From the NCBI GenBank assembly GCA_030425545.1, contig JAUIAC010000023.1, forward strand, positions 1 through 38,535: 38,535 nt of DNA, given 5' to 3'. Shown here piece by piece: positions 27,842 to 36,120 of the stretch. The notes under the pieces were generated by a model. The model was not told the DNA's origin, did not search any database, and worked only from the letters and a program-made list of their open reading frames with translations. The stretch's first letter is position 1. Each line of letters starts with the position of its first letter. Origin of the DNA: a bacterium. Lineage in GTDB: Bacteria; Myxococcota_A; UBA9042. Made by a program: the position numbers and the translations under genes.

Positions 27842-28615
27842 ATGACCCATCGCTCACTCGTCGTCGTCGCCGCGCTGCTCGGCATCACCGCCTGCGGAAA
27901 AGCCCCAGCTGACAAGGCCGCAGCCACGAAGGCGGCGGCCCCAGCCAAGGCGGTCGCCGCCGCACAGCCCCACGCCAAGGCACAGGCCAAGGTGCCGGTC
28001 CCTGCGGCCGCTCCGGTGGCCGCCAAGGCCGGCGGCGCCAAGGATCAGGACGGCGCTCCCCCAGCGGGCGAGGCGGCCTGCGGGGCTCACGGCAAGGGCG
28101 GCAAGGACGCCCCCGGCTGCCCCGGCATGCCCGCCGCTGCCGCCGTCGGTGACAACCCCGCCGCCGCACCAGCGGCCGGCGCCGGAGACGCGTCGACCCA
28201 GGTCGCCGGCAAGGTCTACGGCAAGGGCGTCTCCGACGTGCCCACCGTACACGTGAGCAAGCTCCTGGCCGAGGTCGAGACCTATGTCGGCAAGCGCGTG
28301 CGAGTCGAGGGCCTGGTGACCGACGTGTGCCCGATGCGAGGCTGCTGGTTCAACATGGCCGGCGACAAGCCCGGCACCCAGCTCCGCTTCAAGGTACGGG
28401 ACGGCGTCATGGTCTTCCCCATGTCGGCCAAGGGGCAGTACGCCGTCGCCGAGGGCGTGGTTCGCAAGATCCCGCTGACCTTGGAGCAGACCAAGAAGTA
28501 CATGGCGCATCAGGCTGAAGAGAAGGGCGAGAAGTTCGACCCGGCCTCGGTCACCAAGCCGACGACGCTGGTGCGGCTCGACGGCGTGGGCGCGGTGCTT
28601 CGAGACAAGAAGTAG
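27842..28615 (+). CDS. DUF4920 lipoprotein with Cys/His/Met linker motif
   Basis: Predicted periplasmic or outer-membrane lipoprotein of 257 residues: lipobox GITAC (Cys18), an Ala/Lys/Pro-rich linker to about residue 120, then a DUF4920 OB-fold-like domain (about 125-257) with YVGKRVRVEGLVTDVCPMRG, GCW and MVFPMSAKGQYAVAEG. Cys163 and Cys168 in CPMRGC are the family pair. The linker holds an unusual C-x2-H-x9-C-x2-M cluster (Cys80, His83, Cys93, Met96) that could bind a metal. AGGAG lies 6 nt before the ATG. The PepSY-type membrane gene starts 4 bp after its stop, so the two form an operon. Function of DUF4920 is not established. Confidence 0.88.
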   Translation: MTHRSLVVVAALLGITACGKAPADKAAATKAAAPAKAVAAAQPHAKAQAKVPVPAAAPVAAKAGGAKDQDGAPPAGEAACGAHGKGGKDAPGCPGMPAAAAVGDNPAAAPAAGAGDASTQVAGKVYGKGVSDVPTVHVSKLLAEVETYVGKRVRVEGLVTDVCPMRGCWFNMAGDKPGTQLRFKVRDGVMVFPMSAKGQYAVAEGVVRKIPLTLEQTKKYMAHQAEEKGEKFDPASVTKPTTLVRLDGVGAVLRDKK

Positions 28616-28619
28616 AGTC

Positions 28620-29180
28620 GTGCGCTTTCGGCAGCAACTCCGTGCGCTGCATCGTGATATTGGCTACGCGCTGGCCGCGATGACGGTGAGCTACGCCCTC
28701 AGCGGCGTGGCGGTCAATCACGTCGACGACTGGAACCCGAGCTACAGCATCGAGCGTGGCTCGGTGGCCGTGGGGGCTCTGCCCGAGGGGCTCGACGCGC
28801 AGCAGGCCCACGTCGCCCGGGCGCTCTCGCTCGAGGACGCTGAGGTGCGCGGCCGGCACGCGTCCGGGCCCGACGAGCTCACCCTGTTCCTGCGGGAAGG
28901 TGGCGAGGTCAAGGTCGCCGTGTCGACAGGCCGGGGTGTCATCAAGCGGGTGTCACGCCGCGCCGGCGTGTTTGAGGTCAACGTCCTTCACCTCAATCAC
29001 ATCAAGGGCGCCTGGACCTGGGTCGCGGATATCTTCGCGCTCCTGCTCGTCTTTCTCGCGCTGAGCGGTCTCTTCATGCTCCGCGGGCGCAAGGGGCTCG
29101 CTGGGCGCGGCAAGTGGTTCGTCGCTGGCGGGGCGCTGGTTCCCGTGATCGCAATCGTCTCGTACTACATGTCTCTTTGA
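28620..29180 (+). CDS. PepSY-associated transmembrane protein
   Basis: 186-residue inner-membrane protein of the PepSY_TM type. An N-terminal helix (YALAAMTVSYALSGVAVNHV) is followed by the family-typical DDWNPSY, a ~95-residue periplasmic part resembling one PepSY repeat, and two C-terminal helices (WVADIFALLLVFLALSGLFM; VAGGALVPVIAIVSYYM). The start is GTG, 4 bp after the DUF4920 stop, so translation is probably coupled. Relatives often sit beside iron or copper handling or reductase genes, which fits the neighbouring possible metal-binding lipoprotein, but no substrate is shown here. It ends 24 bp from the convergent haem lipoprotein gene. Confidence 0.85.
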   Translation: MRFRQQLRALHRDIGYALAAMTVSYALSGVAVNHVDDWNPSYSIERGSVAVGALPEGLDAQQAHVARALSLEDAEVRGRHASGPDELTLFLREGGEVKVAVSTGRGVIKRVSRRAGVFEVNVLHLNHIKGAWTWVADIFALLLVFLALSGLFMLRGRKGLAGRGKWFVAGGALVPVIAIVSYYMSL

Positions 29181-29204
29181 CGATTTACGTTATGAAGTCC
29201 ATAG

Positions 29205-29981
29205 CTATTTCTTCTTCGTCATTGAGAATTCAGCCCAGAACCAGCCTCGGACGTCCCCGGTGTTGAAGCCCGTCGCTGCGTCGTCCGGGTAGTGCTTCGC
29301 GAGCGCTGCGCTCACCTTGGGGTCGAGGTCCGCCGCAGGACCGTGGCACGCCGTGCAGACGCCGCCCATGCCGATCATCTCGAGATAACCGCGCTTGCCG
29401 TCCCCACGGTCGACGGTCATGCGCGCGGGGACCTTGTCACGGCGTCGCTTGGCGGCTTCGTCGACCAGCTCCTTGGCCCACGCCGGCGGCGCGTTGGCTG
29501 GGTTTCGCAGGCGGTGGCTCGTGCGCCCCAGCTTGACCCCGGCGGTCTGCGCCGCGGCCGTCAGGGTGCCAGCGTCGGCCTTGCATGCGCTCAGGGCAGC
29601 GACGGGCCCCCCAGACTTCATCGCGCCGACGAGCCGAGTCTTCAGCGACGTCTTCAGCGTCTTCAGCGCAGCGGCCACGTGCTGGGGTGGCGGTCCCATG
29701 CTCACCTCGCCGGCGCCAAGGACAGACTTGAAGTGGGGCGAGTTGGCCGGTCGAGCTGGCTTCGCCTCGGTCGGCGTGGCGGAAGGTGGGCCGAGCCCTT
29801 GGGGCGACGCAGCTGGCGTCGACGGTCCCTTGCACCCGACGAGAGCGAGCGAGGCGATCAGGGCGAGCGCCACGCCGAGCGCCACGCCGAGCGTCGGCGT
29901 GCCTGGCGACGGCCGGCGACAGGGGCCGGCGACCGGTGTTGTGGCGGGCCGGACGGTCTCGAGGGCAGGGTGCAGCGGCAT
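29205..29981 (-). CDS. Tll0287-like (DUF3365) single-haem c-type lipoprotein
   Basis: 258-residue predicted periplasmic lipoprotein: signal segment LGVALGVALALIASLALVGC with lipobox ALVGC, a Pro/Ala linker, then a Tll0287-like sensor fold. Family features are GPVAALSACKADA, VKLGRTSHRLRNPANAPPAW, one covalent haem motif CTACH in GGVCTACHGPA, and a C-terminal ATGFNTGDVRGWFWAEF. It should bind haem c and may act as a redox or gas sensor or electron carrier. No signalling output domain is fused, unlike many relatives. The ATG at 29981 has GGAG 7 nt upstream. It is convergent with the DUF4920-PepSY pair and divergent from the kinase gene. Confidence 0.88.
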   Translation of the reverse strand: MPLHPALETVRPATTPVAGPCRRPSPGTPTLGVALGVALALIASLALVGCKGPSTPAASPQGLGPPSATPTEAKPARPANSPHFKSVLGAGEVSMGPPPQHVAAALKTLKTSLKTRLVGAMKSGGPVAALSACKADAGTLTAAAQTAGVKLGRTSHRLRNPANAPPAWAKELVDEAAKRRRDKVPARMTVDRGDGKRGYLEMIGMGGVCTACHGPAADLDPKVSAALAKHYPDDAATGFNTGDVRGWFWAEFSMTKKK

Positions 29982-30035
29982 GTAGAGGCTCCAGGTGCGC
30001 AAGCGCGCAGGGTCGCCAGCGCGGCGGTGGGCGCC

Positions 30036-30065
30036 CAGTGTAGGCAGCGCAGCGGCGGGTGTCGC
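30036..30065 (-). promoter_or_regulatory. Possible promoter of the haem lipoprotein gene
   Basis: Read on the minus strand: GCGACA (30065-30060), an 18-bp spacer, TACACT (30041-30036), about 55 bp before the ATG. Both hexamers match 4 of 6 consensus positions. Confidence 0.28.
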
Positions 30066-30106
30066 GCCCTGGGTCGCGCAAGCGGCTTCGGCGCATGCGA
30101 CGCCCG

Positions 30107-30135
30107 TTGCCCAGGACCGCCCGCAGGTCTACCCT
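30107..30135 (+). promoter_or_regulatory. Possible promoter of the Ser/Thr kinase gene
   Basis: TTGCCC and TACCCT are separated by exactly 17 bp, ending 22 bp before the kinase ATG. This is the best-placed member of the NACCCT box set. Confidence 0.3.
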
Positions 30136-30157
30136 CGGAGCCCCGAGCCAAAGGTCC

Positions 30158-31954
30158 ATGCCCAACTCCACCGCCACGTCGTCCGATGCCCGAGTAGGCC
30201 AGGTGTTCGCCGGGCGCTACGAGATCCTGCGCCGCATCGGCACGGGCGGCATGGCCGTGGTCTACGCGGGGCGCGATCGCACGCTGCAGCGCGACGTGGC
30301 GCTCAAGATCTTGAAGCCCGCGGCCATGGACGACCCCAGCGCGCCGGAGCGGCTCCGTCGCGAGGCGCGGGCCGCAGGGCAGCTGCACCACCGTCACATC
30401 ATCACCTTCCACGACGTCGGCGAGACGGAGGGCGTCATCTTCATCGTCATGGAGCTGCTGCGTGGGCACACGCTCGCGGCGGAGCGTCGCAAGTGCAACC
30501 GGCTCCCGGCCCTGCGGGTCGCCCGCGTCGGCGCGCAGGTCGCGTCGGCGCTCAAGGTGGTTCACGCCGCAGGCATCATCCACCGTGACCTCAAGCCCGA
30601 CAACGTGTTCCTGATCGACGACGCCGGCGACGACTACGTCAAGCTGCTCGACTTCTCCATCGCGAAGCTGCCGGCGACGCTGGTGGACGGACGGATCACG
30701 CAGACAGGGACCGTTCACGGCACGCCGCAGTACATGCCGCCAGAGCAGGCCATGGGCGACCCCGTGTCTCCGGCCTCGGACATCTACGCGCTCGGTGCGG
30801 TGCTCTTCGAGATGCTCGTGGGCAAGGCGCCCTTTCACGCCAACAACGTCGTGGAGCTGCTCACGGTCCAGAGCACCGAAGACGCGCCGCTCGTCCGGAC
30901 CTTCGAGCCGGACTGCCCGGAGATCCTGGAGCAGCTCGTGGCGCGCATGCTCTCTCGCCAGGTGCACCACCGCCCGGCGACGGCGGACGAGGTGGAGCGT
31001 GCGCTGGCCGAGGTCATTCAACACTGCGTTCAGCTTGGCGACGCGCCGCCGCCGCTGCCGAGCAAGTCTCGCAAGCGCATGCCCAAGGCGGACCGCACGC
31101 AGGCCTCCGAGTCGCAGCTGACCCCCGCAGACTTCGACGCGCCGCTGCACGGCGAGAGTGAGACGGCCACGGGGCCGATGCTCGCGACGCCCATCCTTGC
31201 GCCGAGCGCGGTCGAGGCGGCGGTCCGCAAGGCCGAGCGCGCTGACCCGGAGGCGCCGACCCACCGCGCCGTGTCTCGCCCGAAGTCGGTGCGCACGCGC
31301 GCGGTCGCTCGGCGCACGGGCGCGGCAAAGGTGCCGCCGCGGCCCGGGGTCGACACCCGACGCGTGGCCCGAGCGAGCGTCCGCAGCGGCGCGTCGCCGC
31401 GGCCGGCGAGCGCGGCGGTCCCCAGACCGGGCCCGGGGGAGAAGGGCTCCGCTGGAGAGCGCAGCGCACCGACCCCTGCCTCAGAGGGCGAGGCTCCGGC
31501 GTCATCGGTCCCTCGCCCCACGCGCCGCGGCAAGGCAGCGGCGGCCAAGTCGCGGGGCGGGCAGGCCAAGGACCGAGACGCGCCTGCCGGGGCGTCGCCC
31601 ACGGGCGCCGCAAGGCCGAGGCGGGCCCAAGCGAAGGCGGGTCGCCGCGCCCCCGCGGGGCGGCCGACGGCTCGCTCGGGGCGCACGTCAGAAGCAGGGT
31701 CCCCGCCCGCGCTGCCGCCGGGTGACGAGGCCGCTACGTCGCGCCCCCGTCGGTCGACCCTCCCTCGGTGGTCGGGGCAGGAGAGCGGCGCACACGACGA
31801 CGGGCGGGGTAGCCCAGGCGCCCCATCCAGCCCAGGCGCCCCGTCCAGCCCAGGCGCCCCATCCAGCCCAGGCGCCCAAGCCAGCGGAGCTGCGCGCAGC
31901 GGGCGGCAAGGCCACGCCCCGGGCGATGACGGCGCGGACGATGACCGCGCGTGA
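30158..31954 (+). CDS. Hanks-type Ser/Thr protein kinase, cytosolic, with long disordered basic tail
   Basis: 598-residue protein kinase. The catalytic domain (about 20-330) has the glycine loop IGTGGMAVVYAG, Lys50 in VALKILK, Glu69 in the C-helix, HRDLKPDN with Asp144, and GTPQYMPPEQ. The magnesium motif reads DFS (165-167), not DFG. Asp165 is kept, so activity is likely. No transmembrane segment and no PASTA or sensor domain follow. The last ~270 residues are low-complexity Ala/Pro/Arg/Ser, with an 18-bp DNA repeat encoding SPGAPS. AAAGG precedes the ATG at 30158; the longer Arg-rich frame upstream is not conserved. The lipase-like lipoprotein gene follows on the same strand after 49 bp. 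Substrate unknown. Confidence 0.93.
   Translation: MPNSTATSSDARVGQVFAGRYEILRRIGTGGMAVVYAGRDRTLQRDVALKILKPAAMDDPSAPERLRREARAAGQLHHRHIITFHDVGETEGVIFIVMELLRGHTLAAERRKCNRLPALRVARVGAQVASALKVVHAAGIIHRDLKPDNVFLIDDAGDDYVKLLDFSIAKLPATLVDGRITQTGTVHGTPQYMPPEQAMGDPVSPASDIYALGAVLFEMLVGKAPFHANNVVELLTVQSTEDAPLVRTFEPDCPEILEQLVARMLSRQVHHRPATADEVERALAEVIQHCVQLGDAPPPLPSKSRKRMPKADRTQASESQLTPADFDAPLHGESETATGPMLATPILAPSAVEAAVRKAERADPEAPTHRAVSRPKSVRTRAVARRTGAAKVPPRPGVDTRRVARASVRSGASPRPASAAVPRPGPGEKGSAGERSAPTPASEGEAPASSVPRPTRRGKAAAAKSRGGQAKDRDAPAGASPTGAARPRRAQAKAGRRAPAGRPTARSGRTSEAGSPPALPPGDEAATSRPRRSTLPRWSGQESGAHDDGRGSPGAPSSPGAPSSPGAPSSPGAQASGAARSGRQGHAPGDDGADDDRA
31811..31880 (+). repeat. 18-bp tandem repeat in the kinase tail
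   Basis: Nearly four copies of AGCCCAGGCGCCCCATCC (one with G for A; the last partial) encode repeated SPGAPS in the C-terminal tail. Copy number may vary between strains without disturbing the frame. Confidence 0.85.
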
Positions 31955-32003
31955 GCCCGGGTCGTCGTGTCTGCCGCGGCCCCGGGGTCGAGAGAGGTGC
32001 CCG

Positions 32004-34004
32004 TTGAACCAGCCCCCCCAGCCGACCCCGCGTCCGTCGGTGTCTCGCAGGGGCGGGAGCGCCGCGCTCGCGCTCGTCGCGGCCCTGTGGTCGTGGGGCT
32101 GCGCGGCCGACGCGCCGTCGGCTGAGCCGCCTCCGGTCGGCTACGTGCCCGTCGACGTGGGGCGCGACTGCCCCTCTCCCGCACCCGAGTGGCACTGCAT
32201 GCTGCCCTTCCCAAGCAACTTCCACCGCGCCGAGGTCGACGGGGCGCCACGGGTCGTCTTGCCGGCGCGCGGCGTGCCGACCACCACCGACGGCGAGCGC
32301 GTCGACCTCCTCGCCCAGCGGCCGGTGGGCGGCGCGTCGCTGCTGCCCCAGATCGCCGCGTTGATCCCGACCCCCTTCGACCCCGCGTCGCTCGTGTTTC
32401 ACGACCAAGACCTGTCCCGTAGCCGGGCCGCGAGCACCAGCCCGACGCTGATCATCGACGCTCAGACGGGAGAGACCGTCGCGCACTTCGCGGAGGTCGA
32501 CCCGCGGCCGGAGTCGCCGGAGCACAGGGCGCTGATGCTCCGACTGACCCAGCCGCTCCGGTGGGGGCGCCGCTACGTCGTGGTGATCCACGGGCTTCGC
32601 GACGCCAAGGGCGTAGCGCTCGTGCCTTCGCCCCACTTTCAGAAGCTCCTCTCCGGCGGGCTCGCGACCGAGGTGGGCCGGGCGCAGTCGGCCTACTACG
32701 ACGCCCACGTGTTGCCGGTGGTCGACGCGGCCGGGGTCGCTCGGGACCAGCTGGTGCTCGCGTGGGACTTCACCACCGCCGAGCGTGCGAGCGTGTTGGG
32801 CACGGTGGCGTCCATGGCCGAAGCGGCGCGCGCCGCGGCCCAGAAGCCCGAGACGTTGCCCGGCGTCGGCGCGTTTACGCTGCACAACAAGGCCGAGAAT
32901 CCGGCGCCGGACGTGGCCTGGCGACTCGACGGCGAGGTGGCGCTGCCCGCCTTCGTCGACAGCCCCACGTTTCCCAGCCGTCACGTCTCCACGACGCCGA
33001 CGGGCACCTTCGCCGTGCCGGTGCGGGTGCTTGTGTCCAAGGCCGCCGCCGAGACGCTCCAGTCTGGGGGCGCACCTCCGGTTCTACTGGCGGGGCACGG
33101 CTTCTTCGGCGACCGGGGCGAGGCGGACGGCAGCAGCTATCGCGCGGTGTCCCAGCGCGCCGCGGCGGTGGTGGTGGCGCTGGACTGGTGGGGCCTGTCC
33201 AAGCCTGACGTTGGCCCCGTGGTTCAAGGCATCTTGGGCACCATCGGCCCCATCGTGCACCTGCGTGACCGGCTCGAGCAGGGCGTGGTCAACGTAGCCG
33301 CCGTCGCTGCGCTGACGCGGGCCCTGGCCTCGTCGCCTGCGGACCAGGGGCAGTTTGGGGCGCTCACGCTGCCAGGGACGCAGGTGCGGCTCTTCCAGGC
33401 CAGCGCGCCGCGGGTCTACTTCGGGTGTAGCCTGGGGCACATCCTGGGGGCGACGTCCGTGGCCCTCGCGCCCGACATCGACCGCGCCGCGATTCAGGTG
33501 GGTGGGGCGGGGCTGGGGCTGATCATGAGTCGGTCGCTCCCCTTCGGCAGCCTGCAGGCGATGCTCGACGGCCGCTTCGCGCACCGCGGCGACGGGCTGC
33601 TGGCGATCGTCCAACTCGCGGAGCTGCTCGCGCCAATCGACCCCGTCTCTTGGGCGCCGGAGACGGCGACGCGCCCCGTGCTGATGCACGCAGGCCACGG
33701 CGACGCCTCCGTGCCGCTCCTGTCCGCCCGCCTGCACGCACGGGCGCTCGAGCTACCGCTGCTCACACCCGCCGTGGAGCCTGTCTGGGGGCTGTCCGCT
33801 GCTCCGGTCGAGGGCGCGTCGCGCGGCTATGTCGAGGTGGACTTCGGCGTCGCGGATCCCGCGGTCGTGGCGCGCTCGCCCAGCAAGGAGACCCCGGTGC
33901 ACAACGACGTGCGGCGCACCAAGGCGCTGGTCGAGCAGATCGGCGCCTTTCTCGCGACCGGAACGGTCACGGCCACGTGTGACGGCCCGTGTGACCCGCA
34001 GTGA
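32004..34004 (+). CDS. Lipase-like alpha/beta-hydrolase lipoprotein
   Basis: 666-residue predicted lipoprotein. From a TTG start with AGAGAGG 6 nt upstream, residues read as a clean signal (SRRGGSAALALVAALWSWGC) with lipobox-like SWGC. An in-frame ATG at 31941, overlapping the kinase end, is the alternative but spoils the signal peptide. An N-terminal part with LPFPSNFHR and LRLTQPLRWGRRYVVVIHGL recalls bacterial lipase N-domains. The C-terminal hydrolase fold has a candidate triad: Ser476 in GCSLG, Asp567 in HAGHGDASVP and His633 in TPVHND, plus oxyanion-type LLAGHGFFG. Substrate is unknown; an extracellular esterase or lipase is likely. It could be co-transcribed with the kinase. Confidence 0.75.
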   Translation: MNQPPQPTPRPSVSRRGGSAALALVAALWSWGCAADAPSAEPPPVGYVPVDVGRDCPSPAPEWHCMLPFPSNFHRAEVDGAPRVVLPARGVPTTTDGERVDLLAQRPVGGASLLPQIAALIPTPFDPASLVFHDQDLSRSRAASTSPTLIIDAQTGETVAHFAEVDPRPESPEHRALMLRLTQPLRWGRRYVVVIHGLRDAKGVALVPSPHFQKLLSGGLATEVGRAQSAYYDAHVLPVVDAAGVARDQLVLAWDFTTAERASVLGTVASMAEAARAAAQKPETLPGVGAFTLHNKAENPAPDVAWRLDGEVALPAFVDSPTFPSRHVSTTPTGTFAVPVRVLVSKAAAETLQSGGAPPVLLAGHGFFGDRGEADGSSYRAVSQRAAAVVVALDWWGLSKPDVGPVVQGILGTIGPIVHLRDRLEQGVVNVAAVAALTRALASSPADQGQFGALTLPGTQVRLFQASAPRVYFGCSLGHILGATSVALAPDIDRAAIQVGGAGLGLIMSRSLPFGSLQAMLDGRFAHRGDGLLAIVQLAELLAPIDPVSWAPETATRPVLMHAGHGDASVPLLSARLHARALELPLLTPAVEPVWGLSAAPVEGASRGYVEVDFGVADPAVVARSPSKETPVHNDVRRTKALVEQIGAFLATGTVTATCDGPCDPQ

Positions 34005-34046
34005 ACTCGGACCCGACGGCAGCGGTGCAGACCCCAGCGACCCAGA

Positions 34047-35186
34047 CTACAGCGGCTCGATCAGCGCCCTCGGAGCGCAGAGCGTGAGGTAGGCCTCGGG
34101 CGGCCGCGCCTTGTTGCGGCCCCACCACGTGCGCAAGGACCAGCGAAAGCAGCGCCGCAGGTCGTCGCTGCCCGGCACCTCTTCGGCGCTGGCCGGGTCG
34201 CGGTTGATCACCAGCGGCGCCGTCGTCTGACCTGCCGGGCGGCCGTCGGTCCAGGTCAGCGGTGCGTCCGCGGGCACCTTGAACCACGGCGATCCGCGCC
34301 CGGACGACATGCCGATCAGCCCGAGCCCGCCGGCGGAGGGAGAGACCGGCGTCACGTCCTCGGGCCGCACCTTCACGCGCAGCTCCGAGCACGTGTCCCG
34401 GACCACGACGGTGTCGAGCTTGGGCCCGGGCTCCCGTGCCTGAATGTACAGCCAGCTGTAACGACGCAGGTTCATCACCCGGCCTGTCCCGCCGAAGCGC
34501 AGCTCGGCCTTGTTGGCCACGCGCTCGTCCGACTCGGCGTTGTGGAAGGCGGGAGACCGCCGCCAGTAGCGCCCGACGTCCTTGTCGCGGACGAATGACG
34601 TCAGCCGAAATCGCCCTGTCCTCACCTGAACCAGGCTGGCGCCTTTGACCCCCTGGCGTCGACGCACGGCGGGCACGCCCGCTCGCAGGGTCACTGCGGT
34701 GTGGTCGCGGTAGACGTAGCGTGTCTCCCGCAAGATGGCGGGCACAACGTCAGTGACCCGCACGAAGAGGCGCAGGTCGAGGTGGCGCAGCGCGTGGAGC
34801 CCGGCGACGCAGGGGTCGTTGTCGCGCTCTTCGCGGCTTCGGCGGCGGGTGGCGCGCCGTGTGATCGGCCGCACCTGCAGCCACGCGCCCTGCCGTTCCA
34901 ACACCTGAAAGGTCACCGCGCGGCCCAGCTGATAGGGCTTGTGGGCGAAGAGGGGATCGTGCGCACGGTGCGCGTCCTGCCGCGGCGCGGCGTAGAGCCA
35001 CGCGCCCCGCTTCACCAGCGCGAAGACCGCCGAGGGTTGGCCGCGCGCGGTCGAGGGCGAGCGCGTCGGGAGAGAGCCGCTGGAGACGCAGCCTGTCGTC
35101 ACGAGCGTCGCGACCACCAGCAGCGTCGAACACACTCGCCGAGCGTGGGCTCGCGCGACGCCATGGGTCAGGTCGACATGAGGCAT
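34047..35186 (-). CDS. Lipoprotein with SH3-like region, function unknown
   Basis: 379 residues. The N-terminus RRVCSTLLVVATLVTTGC is a probable lipoprotein signal (Cys33; the T at -3 is not ideal). Residues about 55-115 (KRGAWLYAAPRQDA, FQVLERQGAWLQVRPI) resemble a bacterial SH3-like domain, often used for cell-wall or peptide binding. The remainder is Arg-rich, with a C-terminal WFKVPADAPLTWTDGRPAG region I cannot classify. The ATG at 35186 has GGAGGAG a few bases upstream. It is convergent with the lipase-like gene (42-bp gap) and divergent from exonuclease III. No function can be assigned. Confidence 0.75.
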   Translation of the reverse strand: MPHVDLTHGVARAHARRVCSTLLVVATLVTTGCVSSGSLPTRSPSTARGQPSAVFALVKRGAWLYAAPRQDAHRAHDPLFAHKPYQLGRAVTFQVLERQGAWLQVRPITRRATRRRSREERDNDPCVAGLHALRHLDLRLFVRVTDVVPAILRETRYVYRDHTAVTLRAGVPAVRRRQGVKGASLVQVRTGRFRLTSFVRDKDVGRYWRRSPAFHNAESDERVANKAELRFGGTGRVMNLRRYSWLYIQAREPGPKLDTVVVRDTCSELRVKVRPEDVTPVSPSAGGLGLIGMSSGRGSPWFKVPADAPLTWTDGRPAGQTTAPLVINRDPASAEEVPGSDDLRRCFRWSLRTWWGRNKARPPEAYLTLCAPRALIEPL

Positions 35187-35250
35187 GGGGCTCCTCCGGG
35201 GGGCAGACAGTGGGTGGCGCCGTCCAGCTCCGTCAAGCGGCCCACCTCGC

Positions 35251-35280
35251 TTGCGTTGACGGGGGCGGCCGCTGCACCCT
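35251..35280 (+). promoter_or_regulatory. Possible promoter of exonuclease III gene
   Basis: TTGCGT and CACCCT are separated by 18 bp, 24 bp before the ATG. A better -35-like TTGACG at 35256 is too close (13 bp), so the pairing is uncertain. Confidence 0.22.
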
Positions 35281-35304
35281 CGCCGCTGCATCCAGGAGCC
35301 CCGC

Positions 35305-36078
35305 ATGCGCATCGTCACGTGGAACGTCAACAGCTTGAAGGCCCGCCACGACTATGTCGCAGCGTACTTGGACGAGGAGTCCCCGGACGTCTTGTGCCTG
35401 CAGGAGCTGAAGCTCGAAGACGACAAGGTGCCCACCGCCCTCTTCGTCGAACGTGGCTACGAGGTGGCCATCCATGGCCAGCGTCAGTGGAACGGCGTGC
35501 TGATCGCCAGCAAGTGCGGGCTCGACGACGTGCACACGGGGCTGCCTGCGGGGGACGAGGGGGCTGCGCGGCTCATCGCGGCCACCGTGGCGGGCGTGCG
35601 CGTGGTCAACCTCTACTGCCCACAGGGCCAGGCGGCCGACAGCCCCAAGTTCCAGTACAAGCTGGGCTTTTACGACGCGCTGCTGGAGTGGGTCGCCGCC
35701 GAGCTCAGCGCCGACCAGCCCGCAGCGATCCTCGGGGACCTGAACATCGCGCGAGAGGCGCGCGACATCTTCAGCGTGCAGCAGCTCGAGGGGGTGCCGA
35801 GCTTCCACCCCGAGGAGCACCGGCGCTGGGACGCGCTGCTCGACCTGGGGTTCGTGGACGTGTGCCGACCGTGGATGCCGCCGGGCACGTACAGCTTCTG
35901 GGACTACCGCGGCGGCGCCTGGCAGCGCGACATGGGCATGCGCATCGACCACCTGCTGGCCACCGCCCCGCTCGCGGCGCGGGTGCGGGGCGCAAGGGTG
36001 GTGCGGGACTGGCGCAAGAACCGAGGCGAGCTGCGCGCCTCGGACCACGCGCCGGTCGAGGTCACGCTGCGTCCGTGA
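35305..36078 (+). CDS. xthA: Exodeoxyribonuclease III (AP endonuclease)
   Basis: Magnesium-dependent AP endonuclease and 3'-5' exonuclease of base excision repair. The exonuclease-endonuclease-phosphatase fold is complete: MRIVTWNVNSLKAR (Asn7), CLQELK (Glu34), NLYCPQG, GDLNIA (Asp145, Asn147), and the C-terminal SDHAPVEV (Asp247, His248). RIDHLLAT and DYRGGAW are also typical. The 257-residue length is normal. AGGAG lies shortly before the ATG. A single gene, divergent from the SH3-like lipoprotein and convergent with tldE (42-bp gap). Confidence 0.96.
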   Translation: MRIVTWNVNSLKARHDYVAAYLDEESPDVLCLQELKLEDDKVPTALFVERGYEVAIHGQRQWNGVLIASKCGLDDVHTGLPAGDEGAARLIAATVAGVRVVNLYCPQGQAADSPKFQYKLGFYDALLEWVAAELSADQPAAILGDLNIAREARDIFSVQQLEGVPSFHPEEHRRWDALLDLGFVDVCRPWMPPGTYSFWDYRGGAWQRDMGMRIDHLLATAPLAARVRGARVVRDWRKNRGELRASDHAPVEVTLRP

Positions 36079-36120
36079 GTCGCCTCGCGTGTCTGGGCTC
36101 GGCGCTCCGCCGGGGCTGGG

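Noticed and set aside
31158..32003. N-terminal extension of the lipase-like frame into the kinase gene
   Set aside because: The extension is the out-of-frame reading of the kinase tail, and the lipoprotein signal starts at the TTG at 32004.
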